This document shows positions 23,108-31,228 of a DNA stretch of 31,969 nucleotides, in pieces. Position numbers and translations under genes: made by a program. Under the pieces are notes generated by a model that was given only the letters and a program-made list of their open reading frames with translations, ran no database searches and was not told the origin of the DNA. The stretch covers positions 1 through 31,969 of the forward strand of contig CAJUMV010000043.1 in the NCBI GenBank assembly GCA_910587715.1, given 5' to 3'. Positions within the stretch are counted from its first letter, which is position 1, and every line of letters begins with the position of its first letter. Source of the DNA: an uncultured Lachnospiraceae bacterium (lineage in GTDB: Bacteria; Bacillota; Clostridia; Lachnospirales; Lachnospiraceae).

Positions 23108-24638
23108 GGCTGCCTCCCACTCCCATCATAAATTCTCCGACCTCTCCGGGCGTCAATGTTTTCGCGTCAGCAATCTTCTCAATCTTTCCGTTATAAATAA
23201 CGCCAATCGTATCGGCAAGATTCATCACCTCATCCAGCTCCAACGAAATCAGCAGGACAGCCTTGCCCCTGCTTCGCTGCTCCACAATCTGCCGGTGAAT
23301 ATTCTCTATCGCCCCGATATCCAGTCCTCTGGTAGGCTGGACAAAAATCAGGAGGGAGGAATCCAGCTCAATCTCTCTGGCAATGATCGCTTTCTGCTGG
23401 TTGCCGCCGCTCATGGAGCGCACAATCGTCCCGCTCCCCTGCCCGCTCCTGATATCATATTTTTCAATCAATTCGTCACTGTATCTGATAAACTCCTCTC
23501 CCGCTATGATAGAGCCTTTGGAAAAGGGCGGCTGAAAATAATTTTTCAGCGCCAGGTTATCCGACAAGGACAGATCCATCACCAGACCCACATTCTGCCT
23601 GTCCTCGGGAATATAAGAAATACCCTCCAAATTCCGGCTGCGGATAGAAACCTGCGTAATATCCTTACCGTTTAAAAGTATCCTCCCATGGGAGGGTTTT
23701 AAAAGTCCCGCCACCGCATCAGCCAGCTCTACCTGCCCGTTCCCGGAGACGCCCGCCACCGCGAAAATCTCCCCGCCGCGCACGGAAAAGCTGACATCCT
23801 TCACCACCTCAAATTTATCCTCATTCTGCACCGTCAGATGTTCTACTTTCAAAATTTCCCTGCCAAACTCCGGCGCAGGCTTGTCCACAGAAAAGTTCAC
23901 TTCCCTGCCAACCATCAGATTTGCCATGGTCTTCGTGTCCGTCTCCTTCACGTCCAGCACATCAACCAGCTTTCCCCTGCAGAGAATTGCACAGCGATCG
24001 GCAATCTTTTTAATCTCCTCCAGCTTGTGTGTAATCAGGATAATCGTTTTCCCATCCCGGCGCAGGCTCTCTATGATTTCCAGCAAAAACTCAATTTCCT
24101 GCGGCGTCAGCACTGCCGTCGGCTCATCAAAAATCAAAATCTCCGCCTCCCGATACAGCATCTTTAATATTTCCACCCGCTGCTGCATGGAGACATTGAT
24201 ATTTTCTATCACCTTGGTGGGATCCACCTCCAGCCCGAATTTCTCGGATAAAGCCCGAATCTCCTCATTCGCCCTCTTCTGATCAAGCGTCTTAAAAATA
24301 CCAAAGGTCTTTTTAACCGGCTCCATCCCCATAACGATGTTCTCCGCTATGCTATAGTTGCTCACCAGCTTAAAATGCTGGTGCACCATGCCGATATTCA
24401 GCCTCGTCGCATGATTGGGAGACTCAATCTTCACCTTCTCCCCCCGGATGACGATCTCTCCCTCGTCCGGCTCATACATGCCAAACAGCATACTCATGAG
24501 CGTGGACTTGCCCGCGCCGTTCTCCCCCAAAAGGGCATAAATCTCCCCTTTTTTCACTTGGATGGAAACGTCGTCGTTCGCGACAATGCCAGGAAAACGC
24601 TTCGTGATGTGATTCATCTCAATGATATAGTCAGACAT
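23094..24638 (-). CDS. ABC transporter ATP-binding protein, BMP/nucleoside type (two NBDs)
   Basis: 514 residues from the ATG at 24638; a further in-frame ATG (24704) lies within the promoter. Two nucleotide-binding domains in tandem: the first has Walker A GENGAGKST (38-46), Q-loop Q87, signature NVSMQQRVEI, Walker B IFDEP and H204; the second has a degenerate Walker A (GVSGNGQVEL, no lysine), signature SMSGGNQQ (408-415) and FVQPTRGLD. The degenerate second site is normal for the YufO/NupO family, so this is not a mutation. It energises import of the ligand bound by the BMP lipoprotein. The gene has a promoter of its own just upstream. Confidence 0.95.
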   Translation of the reverse strand: MSDYIIEMNHITKRFPGIVANDDVSIQVKKGEIYALLGENGAGKSTLMSMLFGMYEPDEGEIVIRGEKVKIESPNHATRLNIGMVHQHFKLVSNYSIAENIVMGMEPVKKTFGIFKTLDQKRANEEIRALSEKFGLEVDPTKVIENINVSMQQRVEILKMLYREAEILIFDEPTAVLTPQEIEFLLEIIESLRRDGKTIILITHKLEEIKKIADRCAILCRGKLVDVLDVKETDTKTMANLMVGREVNFSVDKPAPEFGREILKVEHLTVQNEDKFEVVKDVSFSVRGGEIFAVAGVSGNGQVELADAVAGLLKPSHGRILLNGKDITQVSIRSRNLEGISYIPEDRQNVGLVMDLSLSDNLALKNYFQPPFSKGSIIAGEEFIRYSDELIEKYDIRSGQGSGTIVRSMSGGNQQKAIIAREIELDSSLLIFVQPTRGLDIGAIENIHRQIVEQRSRGKAVLLISLELDEVMNLADTIGVIYNGKIEKIADAKTLTPGEVGEFMMGVGGSHEKA

Positions 24639-24675
24639 ATACGGTCCCTGCCCCCTGTAACCAATATCTGTTTCT

Positions 24676-24704
24676 AGTATACGGCAAAGTCCATTATCCC
24701 GCAA
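24676..24704 (-). promoter_or_regulatory. Internal promoter for ATPase-permease-permease-kinase
   Basis: On the minus strand -35 TTGCGG (24699-24704) and -10 TATACT (24676-24681) with exactly 17 bp between. Predicted start near 24669, about 30 nt before the ATPase ATG. Coming after the hairpin that follows the BMP gene, it allows the membrane subunits and kinase to be expressed apart from the binding protein. Confidence 0.7.
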
Positions 24705-24753
24705 GATATGACTTCGGCTTCTAACTGTGCCTATGCATAAGCAGAGACAGCAA

Positions 24754-24781
24754 GGGCTGCGGAAAATTTTCCCCGCAGCCC
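24754..24781 (-). terminator. Hairpin after the BMP lipoprotein gene
   Basis: GGGCTGCGG (24754-24762) and CCGCAGCCC (24773-24781) make a 9-bp GC-rich stem whose 10-nt AT-rich loop is itself palindromic. On the minus strand only a weak TTGCTGTCT follows, so it is at best a leaky terminator; it may instead protect the 3' end of an abundant binding-protein message. On the plus strand a TATTTTTTTA run begins 12 bases later, but no plus-strand gene is present. Confidence 0.5.
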
Positions 24782-24836
24782 GAACTATGCGCTCTATTTT
24801 TTTATCCGGACGGCAAACCGCCGCCCGCCCAATTAC

Positions 24837-26054
24837 CTACCAGCTAAAGTCCTCCGGTGTAATACCGTTGAAGTTCGCGGCAGGAACAATTGTGCCGCCT
24901 TTAATCGCGTCATACGCCGCATCCATCTTTGTGATGGAATCCGCGGAGAGCTGATTTCTGCCGTCCGCGTTGATATATCCTGTGGAATCCGTATCCGCCT
25001 GCAGTACCACGTTTCCGCCCTTAAAGCTGCCGTCCGCAACCGCCTCGAGCGCGCGCTCCACATTCAGGTGCATCACCTTTACCGCAGAAGTCAGAACCAC
25101 ATTTGCGTCGCCGTTTGCACCGTCATCATACTGGTCTACATCACAGCCGATAAAGTAAACGCCGTCAGCCTCCTTCACCGCCGTGAGGACACCGTTCCCG
25201 GATGCGCCTGCCGCCACGAAGATGATATCCACACCCTCAGCAATCAGCGCATTGCCGACTACCTTACCGGTCGCTTCATCTGCGAAAGAGCCGACATAGT
25301 TGCCGCCCACATCCGCGCCGGTCACGTCCGTGCCCGCATAGGAGGGAAGCTCCACGACCTCCACGGACTTTCCTTCCGTCTCGTTGATGTATTTCACACC
25401 GCACTCAAAACCGTACTGGTAATTCACATTAGAAGGGTAAGCGATACCGTTCACCACCGACACCTTGTTAGACTTCGTCTCCAGCGCTGCCGCCATACCC
25501 GCAAAGAAACCGGACTCCTGCTCCGCAAACTGCATCGCGTAAATATTGTCAACCTCCGCTTCATTGCCGTCCGCATCAGACGGGAACGTATCCACCAGCA
25601 CGAACTTTACATCCGGATTCTCCTGCGCAATGCTGGTAATTCCCGCAAACTGGAACCCACAGCAGACAATCACATCATAATCCGCCACGATATCAGCCAC
25701 CGCCTGTACGGCTGCCGCCACATCACCCGTCGGCTCCTGCACCGGCGTTACCGTGCTGTCGGGATGATTCTCGATAAAGGAAAGAATGCCGTTGTAATTG
25801 TCCTGATTAAAGGAACCGTCATCCACACCCGACGGGCTGGATACAATCGCAATCTTAAGCCCTCCTGCCGTCTCGCCTTCCGCCGCATCCTCTGTCGGCT
25901 CTGCTTCTGTTTCCGCCGCATCCTCTGCGGGAGCTGCCTCTTGTGTGCTCTCCTGCGCCGCCTCGGGTGCCGCCGTCTCGTTACCGCCGCCGCACGCCGC
26001 AAGGGAACATACCATTGCCGCCGCAAGTATTACTGCTGCTACTCTCTTTTTCAT
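24837..26054 (-). CDS. BMP-family substrate-binding lipoprotein of an ABC importer
   Basis: 405 residues from the ATG at 26054, with GGAGGAG just upstream. MKKRVAAVILAAAMVCSLAAC is a lipoprotein signal with lipobox LAAC and modified C21. An acidic Ala/Glu/Thr linker (22-64) tethers the binding domain to the membrane. The domain starts with LKIAIVSSPSGVDDGSFNQD; the D-GSFNQ motif, NPDVKFVLVDTF and IFVAAGASGNGVLTAVKEAD are Bmp/Med family features. Characterised relatives bind nucleosides (B. subtilis NupN, treponemal PnrA) and the gene precedes the matching ATPase and permeases, so purine or other nucleoside uptake is the likely role. It has its own promoter. Confidence 0.95.
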   Translation of the reverse strand: MKKRVAAVILAAAMVCSLAACGGGNETAAPEAAQESTQEAAPAEDAAETEAEPTEDAAEGETAGGLKIAIVSSPSGVDDGSFNQDNYNGILSFIENHPDSTVTPVQEPTGDVAAAVQAVADIVADYDVIVCCGFQFAGITSIAQENPDVKFVLVDTFPSDADGNEAEVDNIYAMQFAEQESGFFAGMAAALETKSNKVSVVNGIAYPSNVNYQYGFECGVKYINETEGKSVEVVELPSYAGTDVTGADVGGNYVGSFADEATGKVVGNALIAEGVDIIFVAAGASGNGVLTAVKEADGVYFIGCDVDQYDDGANGDANVVLTSAVKVMHLNVERALEAVADGSFKGGNVVLQADTDSTGYINADGRNQLSADSITKMDAAYDAIKGGTIVPAANFNGITPEDFSW

Positions 26055-26074
26055 AATTCTCCTCCATTCCGTAC

Positions 26075-26096
26075 TTACACAACTTAGTTGCTGTAA
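26075..26096. promoter_or_regulatory. Dyad at the start of the BMP transcript (candidate operator)
   Basis: A perfect CAACTTAGTTG palindrome (26080-26090) is flanked by TTAC and GTAA, giving a roughly 22-bp imperfect dyad that covers about +1 to +22 of the predicted transcript. This is the classical place for a repressor operator. In RNA it could also form a short hairpin near the 5' end. Confidence 0.45.
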
Positions 26097-26103
26097 CGCA
26101 TCT

Positions 26104-26132
26104 ATCTTAGCATTCTCCTGTCGGAAATGCAA
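26104..26132 (-). promoter_or_regulatory. Promoter of the BMP lipoprotein gene
   Basis: On the minus strand -35 TTGCAT (26127-26132) and -10 TAAGAT (26104-26109) with a 17-bp spacer, in the 88-bp gap after the EAL gene. Predicted start near 26097 leaves a leader of about 43 nt, too short for a purine riboswitch. Confidence 0.75.
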
Positions 26133-26142
26133 CGGTCTGTTT

Positions 26143-28068
26143 TCATTCCGCCTGCGATTTTAGGAAATTAATAAACTCCGGTTTTGGCAGCGGTTTGGAA
26201 AAGAAATAACCCTGAATAAAATCGCACTGCAGTTCCGTAAAGAAATCCAGCATCTCCTGTGTCTCGATTCCCTCCACCACAATCTCCATATTCATATCCT
26301 TGAGCATCGCCACCGTGTTTTTCAGAACCACTCGCATCTTCGGATTATCCTGCTCATCCACAAAGGTCTTGTCCAATTTAATGATTTTTAACGGAAGCTG
26401 GATGACCCTCTTGATATTGGAATAGCCCGTCCCATAATCGTCCAGCGAAAAAGAAACGCCCGCCCGGGTCAGCTTGTTCAGGTTTTCCGCCATAACCTCC
26501 TGCGTATGGCTTGCCGCCGTCTCCGTAATCTCCAGATTAATCAGCTCTGAGGAAACCCTGTGCTTACCCATGATCGCCATCACCTTTTCCGCCAGATTGA
26601 CACGCATACACTGCGTCACCGACAGATTAACCTCTATGTACTCCAATCCCAGCTTCCTGAATTCCTCGCTGGCAATAAACTTGCAGACCTCCTCCAGCAC
26701 ATAGTCCCCAATCCGGTGAATCGCACCGCTCCTCTCCGCCGCTGTGACCAGAATCTCCGGCGAGATAAAGCCATACGTCGGGTCAAACAGACGAAGCAGC
26801 GCTTCCGCGGATATAAATTTTCCCTTTTCAATCGAATAGATTGGCTGGTAATATACTTGAAATCTGTGGAACTCGAGCGCTTCCTCAATAATCTGGTCAA
26901 TGTTTTTCTGAATTTCAAAAAGCCCCTTATGATAGACCTCGTCCACATGCATGACACGCCCCTCATACTTGAGCTTCTCATGAAAATCCGTGCCGAAAGT
27001 CATAAGCGTTTTAAAATCGGGAATCTCCTCCGGACAGCTTGCCAATATCACAAAAGGATTCAGACTCACGTCCAGATTGTTAAAATCCGACTTCTCCTTC
27101 AGGCTCTCCACCAAAAGCTCCGCCGCACTAGCCGCCTTTTCCCGATGTTTCTCGTCAAATACCATGCGGAAACGCCCCCGGTCCAGATAGTACAGTTCCC
27201 CTTTGTTATCCAGCAGTCTATTCACCTTGCGGATTCTCGCCACCACATCATTTAACACAAGCATGGCAAAATCATAGCCCATCATGGCATTGATGGAAGA
27301 AAAACTGCCAAGGTTGAGCATAACTACATCCACATGTTTTTCATTTCTGAAATTCCTCTTCATATCCGAAGCGTAGGCACCATATTTCATGAACTGCGTG
27401 TCCGAGTCCACAATCTCCTCCGGTCTCTGGACACCGACGCTCATAAGAAGCAGACTGACCGACGCGCTGAACATCTCCACCAGCGTCGTGGGAGAAACCA
27501 TCTGAATCAGCATGGCAATGATACCGATCGGTATGTACGACATAACCGCAATAATTTTGGAACGCTCCACCAGCCGCCGGTAATAGAACATATAACCAAT
27601 GACAAAAACCGCATAAACCGCGACCGCCGCATAAATCAGGAAGAACCATTCTCCGCGCTGATAACCGTTGTCCACCAAAAACATCTTTTTCAGGAACGGA
27701 TTGGCAAGCAGCGCCAAGGTAACCGTCGAAAATGGCGCCCACAGCACAAACTGAATCCAGAAGCTCTTCCTAATCTTATGCCAGGTATCTGTGAGACTGA
27801 TGACAAACAGCACATACACCGGCACCGTAAAGTTATGTAAAATCAGATATCCCGAATGTGCCGCATAGAGCGCGAGCAGGTTCGTACTGCCTGCATTGTC
27901 AAGCGCCACCGCCCAGATATCAAAGACTGTCGCCAGCAGATTAAAGGAAATAAATGCCAGAAACAACCTGTTCGGCGTACCACTGGTCATCTTCCTCACT
28001 ATGCACGATACCAAAAGCAGCGTCAGGATTAAGAGCGCCGCTATATCAAAGCTAAGACTTTTCCCCAT
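26143..28068 (-). CDS. Membrane c-di-GMP phosphodiesterase (degenerate GGDEF + EAL)
   Basis: 641 residues. About seven membrane segments fill residues 8-210. A GGDEF-like domain follows (about 225-380), but its signature reads LDRGRF (295-300) rather than GGDEF, so it should not make c-di-GMP. The EAL domain (about 390-636) keeps the metal and catalytic residues: E422 (AEALLR), N481, E513, D543/D544 (DDYGTGYS), K564, E599 and Q619 (QGYFFSKP). It is therefore predicted to be an active phosphodiesterase that degrades c-di-GMP in response to a membrane signal. GGGG-type ribosome binding bases and a good promoter precede it. It lies directly upstream of the importer operon, co-directional, without a visible terminator. 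Confidence 0.93.
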   Translation of the reverse strand: MGKSLSFDIAALLILTLLLVSCIVRKMTSGTPNRLFLAFISFNLLATVFDIWAVALDNAGSTNLLALYAAHSGYLILHNFTVPVYVLFVISLTDTWHKIRKSFWIQFVLWAPFSTVTLALLANPFLKKMFLVDNGYQRGEWFFLIYAAVAVYAVFVIGYMFYYRRLVERSKIIAVMSYIPIGIIAMLIQMVSPTTLVEMFSASVSLLLMSVGVQRPEEIVDSDTQFMKYGAYASDMKRNFRNEKHVDVVMLNLGSFSSINAMMGYDFAMLVLNDVVARIRKVNRLLDNKGELYYLDRGRFRMVFDEKHREKAASAAELLVESLKEKSDFNNLDVSLNPFVILASCPEEIPDFKTLMTFGTDFHEKLKYEGRVMHVDEVYHKGLFEIQKNIDQIIEEALEFHRFQVYYQPIYSIEKGKFISAEALLRLFDPTYGFISPEILVTAAERSGAIHRIGDYVLEEVCKFIASEEFRKLGLEYIEVNLSVTQCMRVNLAEKVMAIMGKHRVSSELINLEITETAASHTQEVMAENLNKLTRAGVSFSLDDYGTGYSNIKRVIQLPLKIIKLDKTFVDEQDNPKMRVVLKNTVAMLKDMNMEIVVEGIETQEMLDFFTELQCDFIQGYFFSKPLPKPEFINFLKSQAE

Positions 28069-28116
28069 ATTTTCCCCTTTGTTGCCGCTCTTTTATTTCA
28101 CGGCTATTATAATTAG

Positions 28117-28145
28117 ATTATAGCAAATAAAGGAAAAAGTGGAAA
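28117..28145 (-). promoter_or_regulatory. Promoter of the EAL-domain gene
   Basis: On the minus strand a perfect -10 TATAAT (28117-28122) lies 17 bp from a -35 TTTCCA (28140-28145, four of six matches). A second TATAAT occurs about 10 bases further on. Predicted leader is about 40 nt. Confidence 0.65.
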
Positions 28146-28174
28146 GTCTTTCTTTTTCGCATATTGGCTGTGAT

Positions 28175-30579
28175 TTATTCTGCCAGATAGATACCAAGCC
28201 TCGTCTCGATTGAGCCCATAGCTTCCTCCAGACTCTTGTCACCCAGCATAAACTTCTCACCCTCTTCGTAGACCACGCCCTCAAAGGTTTTGTCCTCCAC
28301 ATAGGCAGTGTCCATGGACTCAATCCACTCGAGCAGCTCGTTTACCTCCGCTTCGTCGGGTATCCGAATCAGCAGGACAACTTCATTTCCGTCTGCGTCC
28401 ACCACGGAGCCCTGTCCCGAAACGTAATCATTGTCCTTATACAGAACCCACTGAGCTGCGTAATTATCCATGATAGCTTTCTGCGTCACCGGAAAGCCGT
28501 GTTCCACTTCCGTCTGCACCTTCGTGCCAAGGGCTGTTTTTATAAACGCCTGCGCCCGCTCTATATCCACGGCGGAAGCGTTGACCCCCAGAAGCGTCTT
28601 TGCCCAGAACACATTGCCGTACCGGCTTTTCATCGGAACGCTCCCGCAGTCCTCATACCCTTCCGACTTAGGAAGCGACCTATGGCAGTTATATTCCCCT
28701 ATATTTTCTATAGAGCCTGCCGCAAACTGCTGCATCCCCGCCATAAAATAAGTCTCTTGATTCCGCGTCCTGATTTCATCCGCATCCTCCAGTGCTTCCC
28801 CGTTTTCGCTCATGTATTCCTGATAAACCTCCGTCGTGCTCTTCCACTCCCGAACCGCCTCCTCAGAGAGACCGTCCATCTGCCCATCTGCACATCATAC
28901 ATCCTCTTTGCCTGCGTCAAAAAATCGGAAACTGTCTCTTTATCAAGAGTTCCTTCCTCCGTCTGCCACGCCGGTACGCTCGCCATCGAAAACACGCGCA
29001 TCATTCCTTTGGGAGAAGACACGCGAAGCAAATCCGCCCCCTGGTTGTTCTCTCTCATATCTTCCATCACATCCGCAACAGTTGACATATCTGTCATTTT
29101 ATTAATATCGCTGTTTCTTCCAAGAACATAGGGCAGCTGCATTTCACAAGGCACAGTATAGACATGCCCATCTTTTCTGAAAGCGTCCACCACATTGGGA
29201 AAAACCGCTTCCTCCCCGCTCATGCCGTCCAAAAGCGGCGCCATATCCAGAAGGATGCCTTTCTCTATGTAAGAATCCATCGGCATATTGTCCAGAACGA
29301 AAACATCCGGTCCCTTTCCCGCCATCGTGCGCGTATTCAGATTTTTAATGGCGTCCTCTCTGGTCATGGAGTTTCCTTCAAGACCAATCTCATACTCCAC
29401 ATAAACTGCCGGATTGCTCTTCTGGTACTCACTGATTGCCTGTCGGAGCACCGCCTCGTCCTCCAGACTCCATACCGTCAGTTTTTCATCGGGTCTGGAA
29501 GGCACATTCGGGTCATAGACAAAACGCGCCATTTTTTCTCCCGCGAACAGCATCACAAATTCATTGTTGTCCGCCACAAGCATATCCATCACCTTGCAGG
29601 TCGGATTGCCCAAAATGCTCAGACTCCCGTCCATAACCTGTTCCATAACGGTGCCGCCCAGCACATGACGATACACGCCTGTCTGCCCGGCAAGATAAAT
29701 GGAATCATCATCCCCGGAAACCAGAAACAGCTCATAGCTGTCACCCGGATTGCATTCCCTGCCATCATAGTTTTCCTTCACAAACTCCGCCAGCACTTCA
29801 TCCTCTATGTACGACTTTTCCTCCATATCATACAGGAGCGGCTCATCCCATCCCCATCCATCCATAATCATGATATTGCCGTGAAAGCGCACAAGCGACG
29901 GACCGCCGTCGTCAATATACAGAAACTTCTCCATGCTTCCATCCGTAGTTACCTCATACAGATTAGAGCCTATCGTGCTTACAATGATTCTTCCCTGTTC
30001 TGAGAAGGATACGCTGTTTGGCATCACATCTTCCGCCTCCAGCTTCATCACCACAGGAATTTCCGTATTGTCGGGTTTCACAAGAGTAATCTGAAAATCC
30101 ATTTTCATCTGTACTCCGCCGCCGCTGTCCTCGGTGCCCTCCTCAGGCTCTGTCCATATGACCGCCGCCGTCTGATCCGAACCGAACGCCATCGTGTATA
30201 TGTATTTGTTGTCCTCTTTCATCTTTGTCAGCCAAGGCAGCTCCTCTCTGCTCCAGCTTGCGCCGTTATCCCGTGAACGCAGCACAAACCCGCTGTTGTC
30301 CGACAAAAGGAGACTGCCGTCCGCCATCTGAAATACCCTGCCATTCCAATCGGTAAGCGTGTTCCCGCCAAGGTCCGTCTCTTTTTCCACATAGCGCCCC
30401 ATTGCCGTACCTTGCGCTTCCCCCTGCGCCGTCTCATCGCCTGCCGCGCTGTCCGTCCCGCCGCCTTCTGTGCCAGCTCCCGCATCGTCTCTGCCGCCGC
30501 ATCCGGCAAGCATTCCCAGCGTCAGCACAAGCGTCAAAAGCCACGCTGCAATCCTCTTTCCTGTTATGATCCCTCTCAT
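28175..30579 (-). pseudogene. Large solute-binding lipoprotein gene broken by an 8-bp duplication
   Basis: Two overlapping frames form one interrupted gene. The 5' part starts at the ATG at 30579 (GGAGG 5 nt upstream) and ends in a shifted frame at 28810; the 3' part (28879-28175) continues the protein from MDGLSEEAV. Removing one copy of the tandem GCAGATGG at 28876-28891 restores a single 798-residue frame reading YDVQMDGLSEEA across the joint. The intact product would have a lipoprotein signal (LAGC, C27), an acidic linker, a beta-propeller-like region with an Asp box (SRDNGASW, about 102-109), and a family-1 solute-binding domain from about residue 366 (KLTVWSLEDEAVLRQAISEY). No permease or ATPase genes adjoin it. 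The current 5' frame gives a 589-residue product ending in 24 foreign, Arg-rich residues. Reinitiation at 28879 is possible but would lack a signal peptide. Confidence 0.9.
28876..28891. repeat. Exact 8-bp tandem duplication
   Basis: CCATCTGC occurs twice back to back (28876-28883 and 28884-28891). It sits exactly at the frame break of the solute-binding lipoprotein gene, and eight is not a multiple of three, so it accounts fully for the frameshift. Confidence 0.95.
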
Positions 30580-30627
30580 AGTAGCCTCCGTTCCGACGCG
30601 TCTTCCGCAGACTGCATCTCTGTATCG

Positions 30628-30633
30628 ATTATA
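30628..30633 (-). promoter_or_regulatory. Likely -10 of the solute-binding lipoprotein gene
   Basis: A perfect TATAAT on the minus strand, about 50 bp upstream of the start codon. The sequence 17 bp further up (TAGGTG) is a poor -35, which would fit a promoter that needs an activator. Confidence 0.45.
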
Positions 30634-30671
30634 AGCACACATGCGGCTCCACCTATTATCATAACAGCCTA

Positions 30672-30691
30672 ATCTCTAAATTATCTCTAAA
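30672..30691. repeat. Two direct repeats 11 bp apart upstream of the lipoprotein promoter
   Basis: ATCTCTAAA at 30672-30680 and again at 30683-30691, one helical turn apart, centred about 60 bp upstream of the predicted start of the solute-binding lipoprotein gene. Such spaced direct repeats are typical binding sites of response regulators. No regulator for it is encoded in the window. Confidence 0.45.
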
Positions 30692-30714
30692 AAATCCTAC
30701 CACTTTGCAGGATT
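30689..30714 (-). terminator. Weak intrinsic terminator at the end of the VOC gene
   Basis: On the minus strand AATCCT and AGGATT (30709-30714 and 30693-30698) form a 6-bp AU-rich stem followed by a run of T (30694-30689). The stem includes the stop codon region of the VOC gene. It is weak by GC content. Confidence 0.4.
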
Positions 30715-31125
30715 CGGACATGTGATTATCCATGTAAACCCAAAACGGTCTTTTATCACAGAGCCACAGCCGTCATCATCCGGTTCCGGGTGCGGCGCCA
30801 ATGGGGAGAGCAGGGTTCCGCCTTCCGCCAATATAGCTATCGCCTGTAATGCTTCCGTCTCCGTTTTCATATGAATCATCAGCTTTATGTCTGTATTCAC
30901 ATCCGTGCCGTCAAAGCTGTCTCCCGCCGCCATGCGTGAATCGCCAAGCACAAACTCCACATGCATTATCTTACCGATTCGTTCCGACGACATGCCGGAA
31001 TTATTTTCATTCCAGCGGGAAATAAATAAAATCTCACCACCAAAGGTACTGATGTAGGTATTGACCGCCTCCTCACAATTTCCATTGAATGACAAATACG
31101 GAATTACTGCTATCTTCTTTTCCAT
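30697..31125 (-). CDS. VOC-superfamily protein, PhnB-like
   Basis: 142 residues, the usual length of the PhnB-like branch of the glyoxalase/bleomycin-resistance (VOC) fold. The opening IPYLSFNGNCEEAVNTYIST, the middle IMHVEFVLGDSRMAAGDSFD and the end KDRFGFTWIITCPNPAKW are typical. Two beta-alpha-beta-beta-beta modules are expected to form a dimer. Substrate unknown; most members are uncharacterised. GGAGGAG lies 9 nt before the ATG. It is followed by the broken lipoprotein gene and preceded by a PIN-like gene 103 bp away. Confidence 0.88.
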   Translation of the reverse strand: MEKKIAVIPYLSFNGNCEEAVNTYISTFGGEILFISRWNENNSGMSSERIGKIMHVEFVLGDSRMAAGDSFDGTDVNTDIKLMIHMKTETEALQAIAILAEGGTLLSPLAPHPEPDDDGCGSVIKDRFGFTWIITCPNPAKW

Positions 31126-31228
31126 GTGATTTCTCCTCCGTTTTATAGTATTAAAAGATTTTGCAGGTTCTTTACCTCCACATAATTATCTAAGACCCAT
31201 AAAACAATACTTCCTTCCTGCTAAGGAA

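Noticed and set aside
23094..24638. Second ATP site of the ABC protein as an inactivating mutation
   Set aside because: The degenerate second Walker A and the QPTRGLD motif are normal in BMP-type importers.
24638..24704. Longer start for the ABC ATPase at 24704
   Set aside because: The extra 22 residues do not resemble the family, and the region contains the -35 and -10 of a promoter.
25068..26087. 339-codon plus-strand open frame
   Set aside because: Antisense to the BMP lipoprotein; Arg/His-rich and without recognisable motifs.
26055..26142. Purine riboswitch ahead of the BMP gene
   Set aside because: The predicted leader is only about 43 nt and lacks the three-helix purine aptamer pattern.
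26143..28068. Active diguanylate cyclase
   Set aside because: The GGDEF signature is replaced by LDRGRF, so cyclase activity is not supported.
28133..28158. AT-rich dyad after the lipoprotein gene as a terminator
   Set aside because: The GAAAAAG/TTTTTC and GAAAG/CTTTC arms leave a one-base loop, have almost no GC, and overlap the -35 of the EAL gene; a functional terminator is not convincing.
31200..31225. Terminator after the PIN-like gene
   Set aside because: Only a 5-bp TTCCT/AGGAA stem is present and the T-rich stretch does not follow directly.
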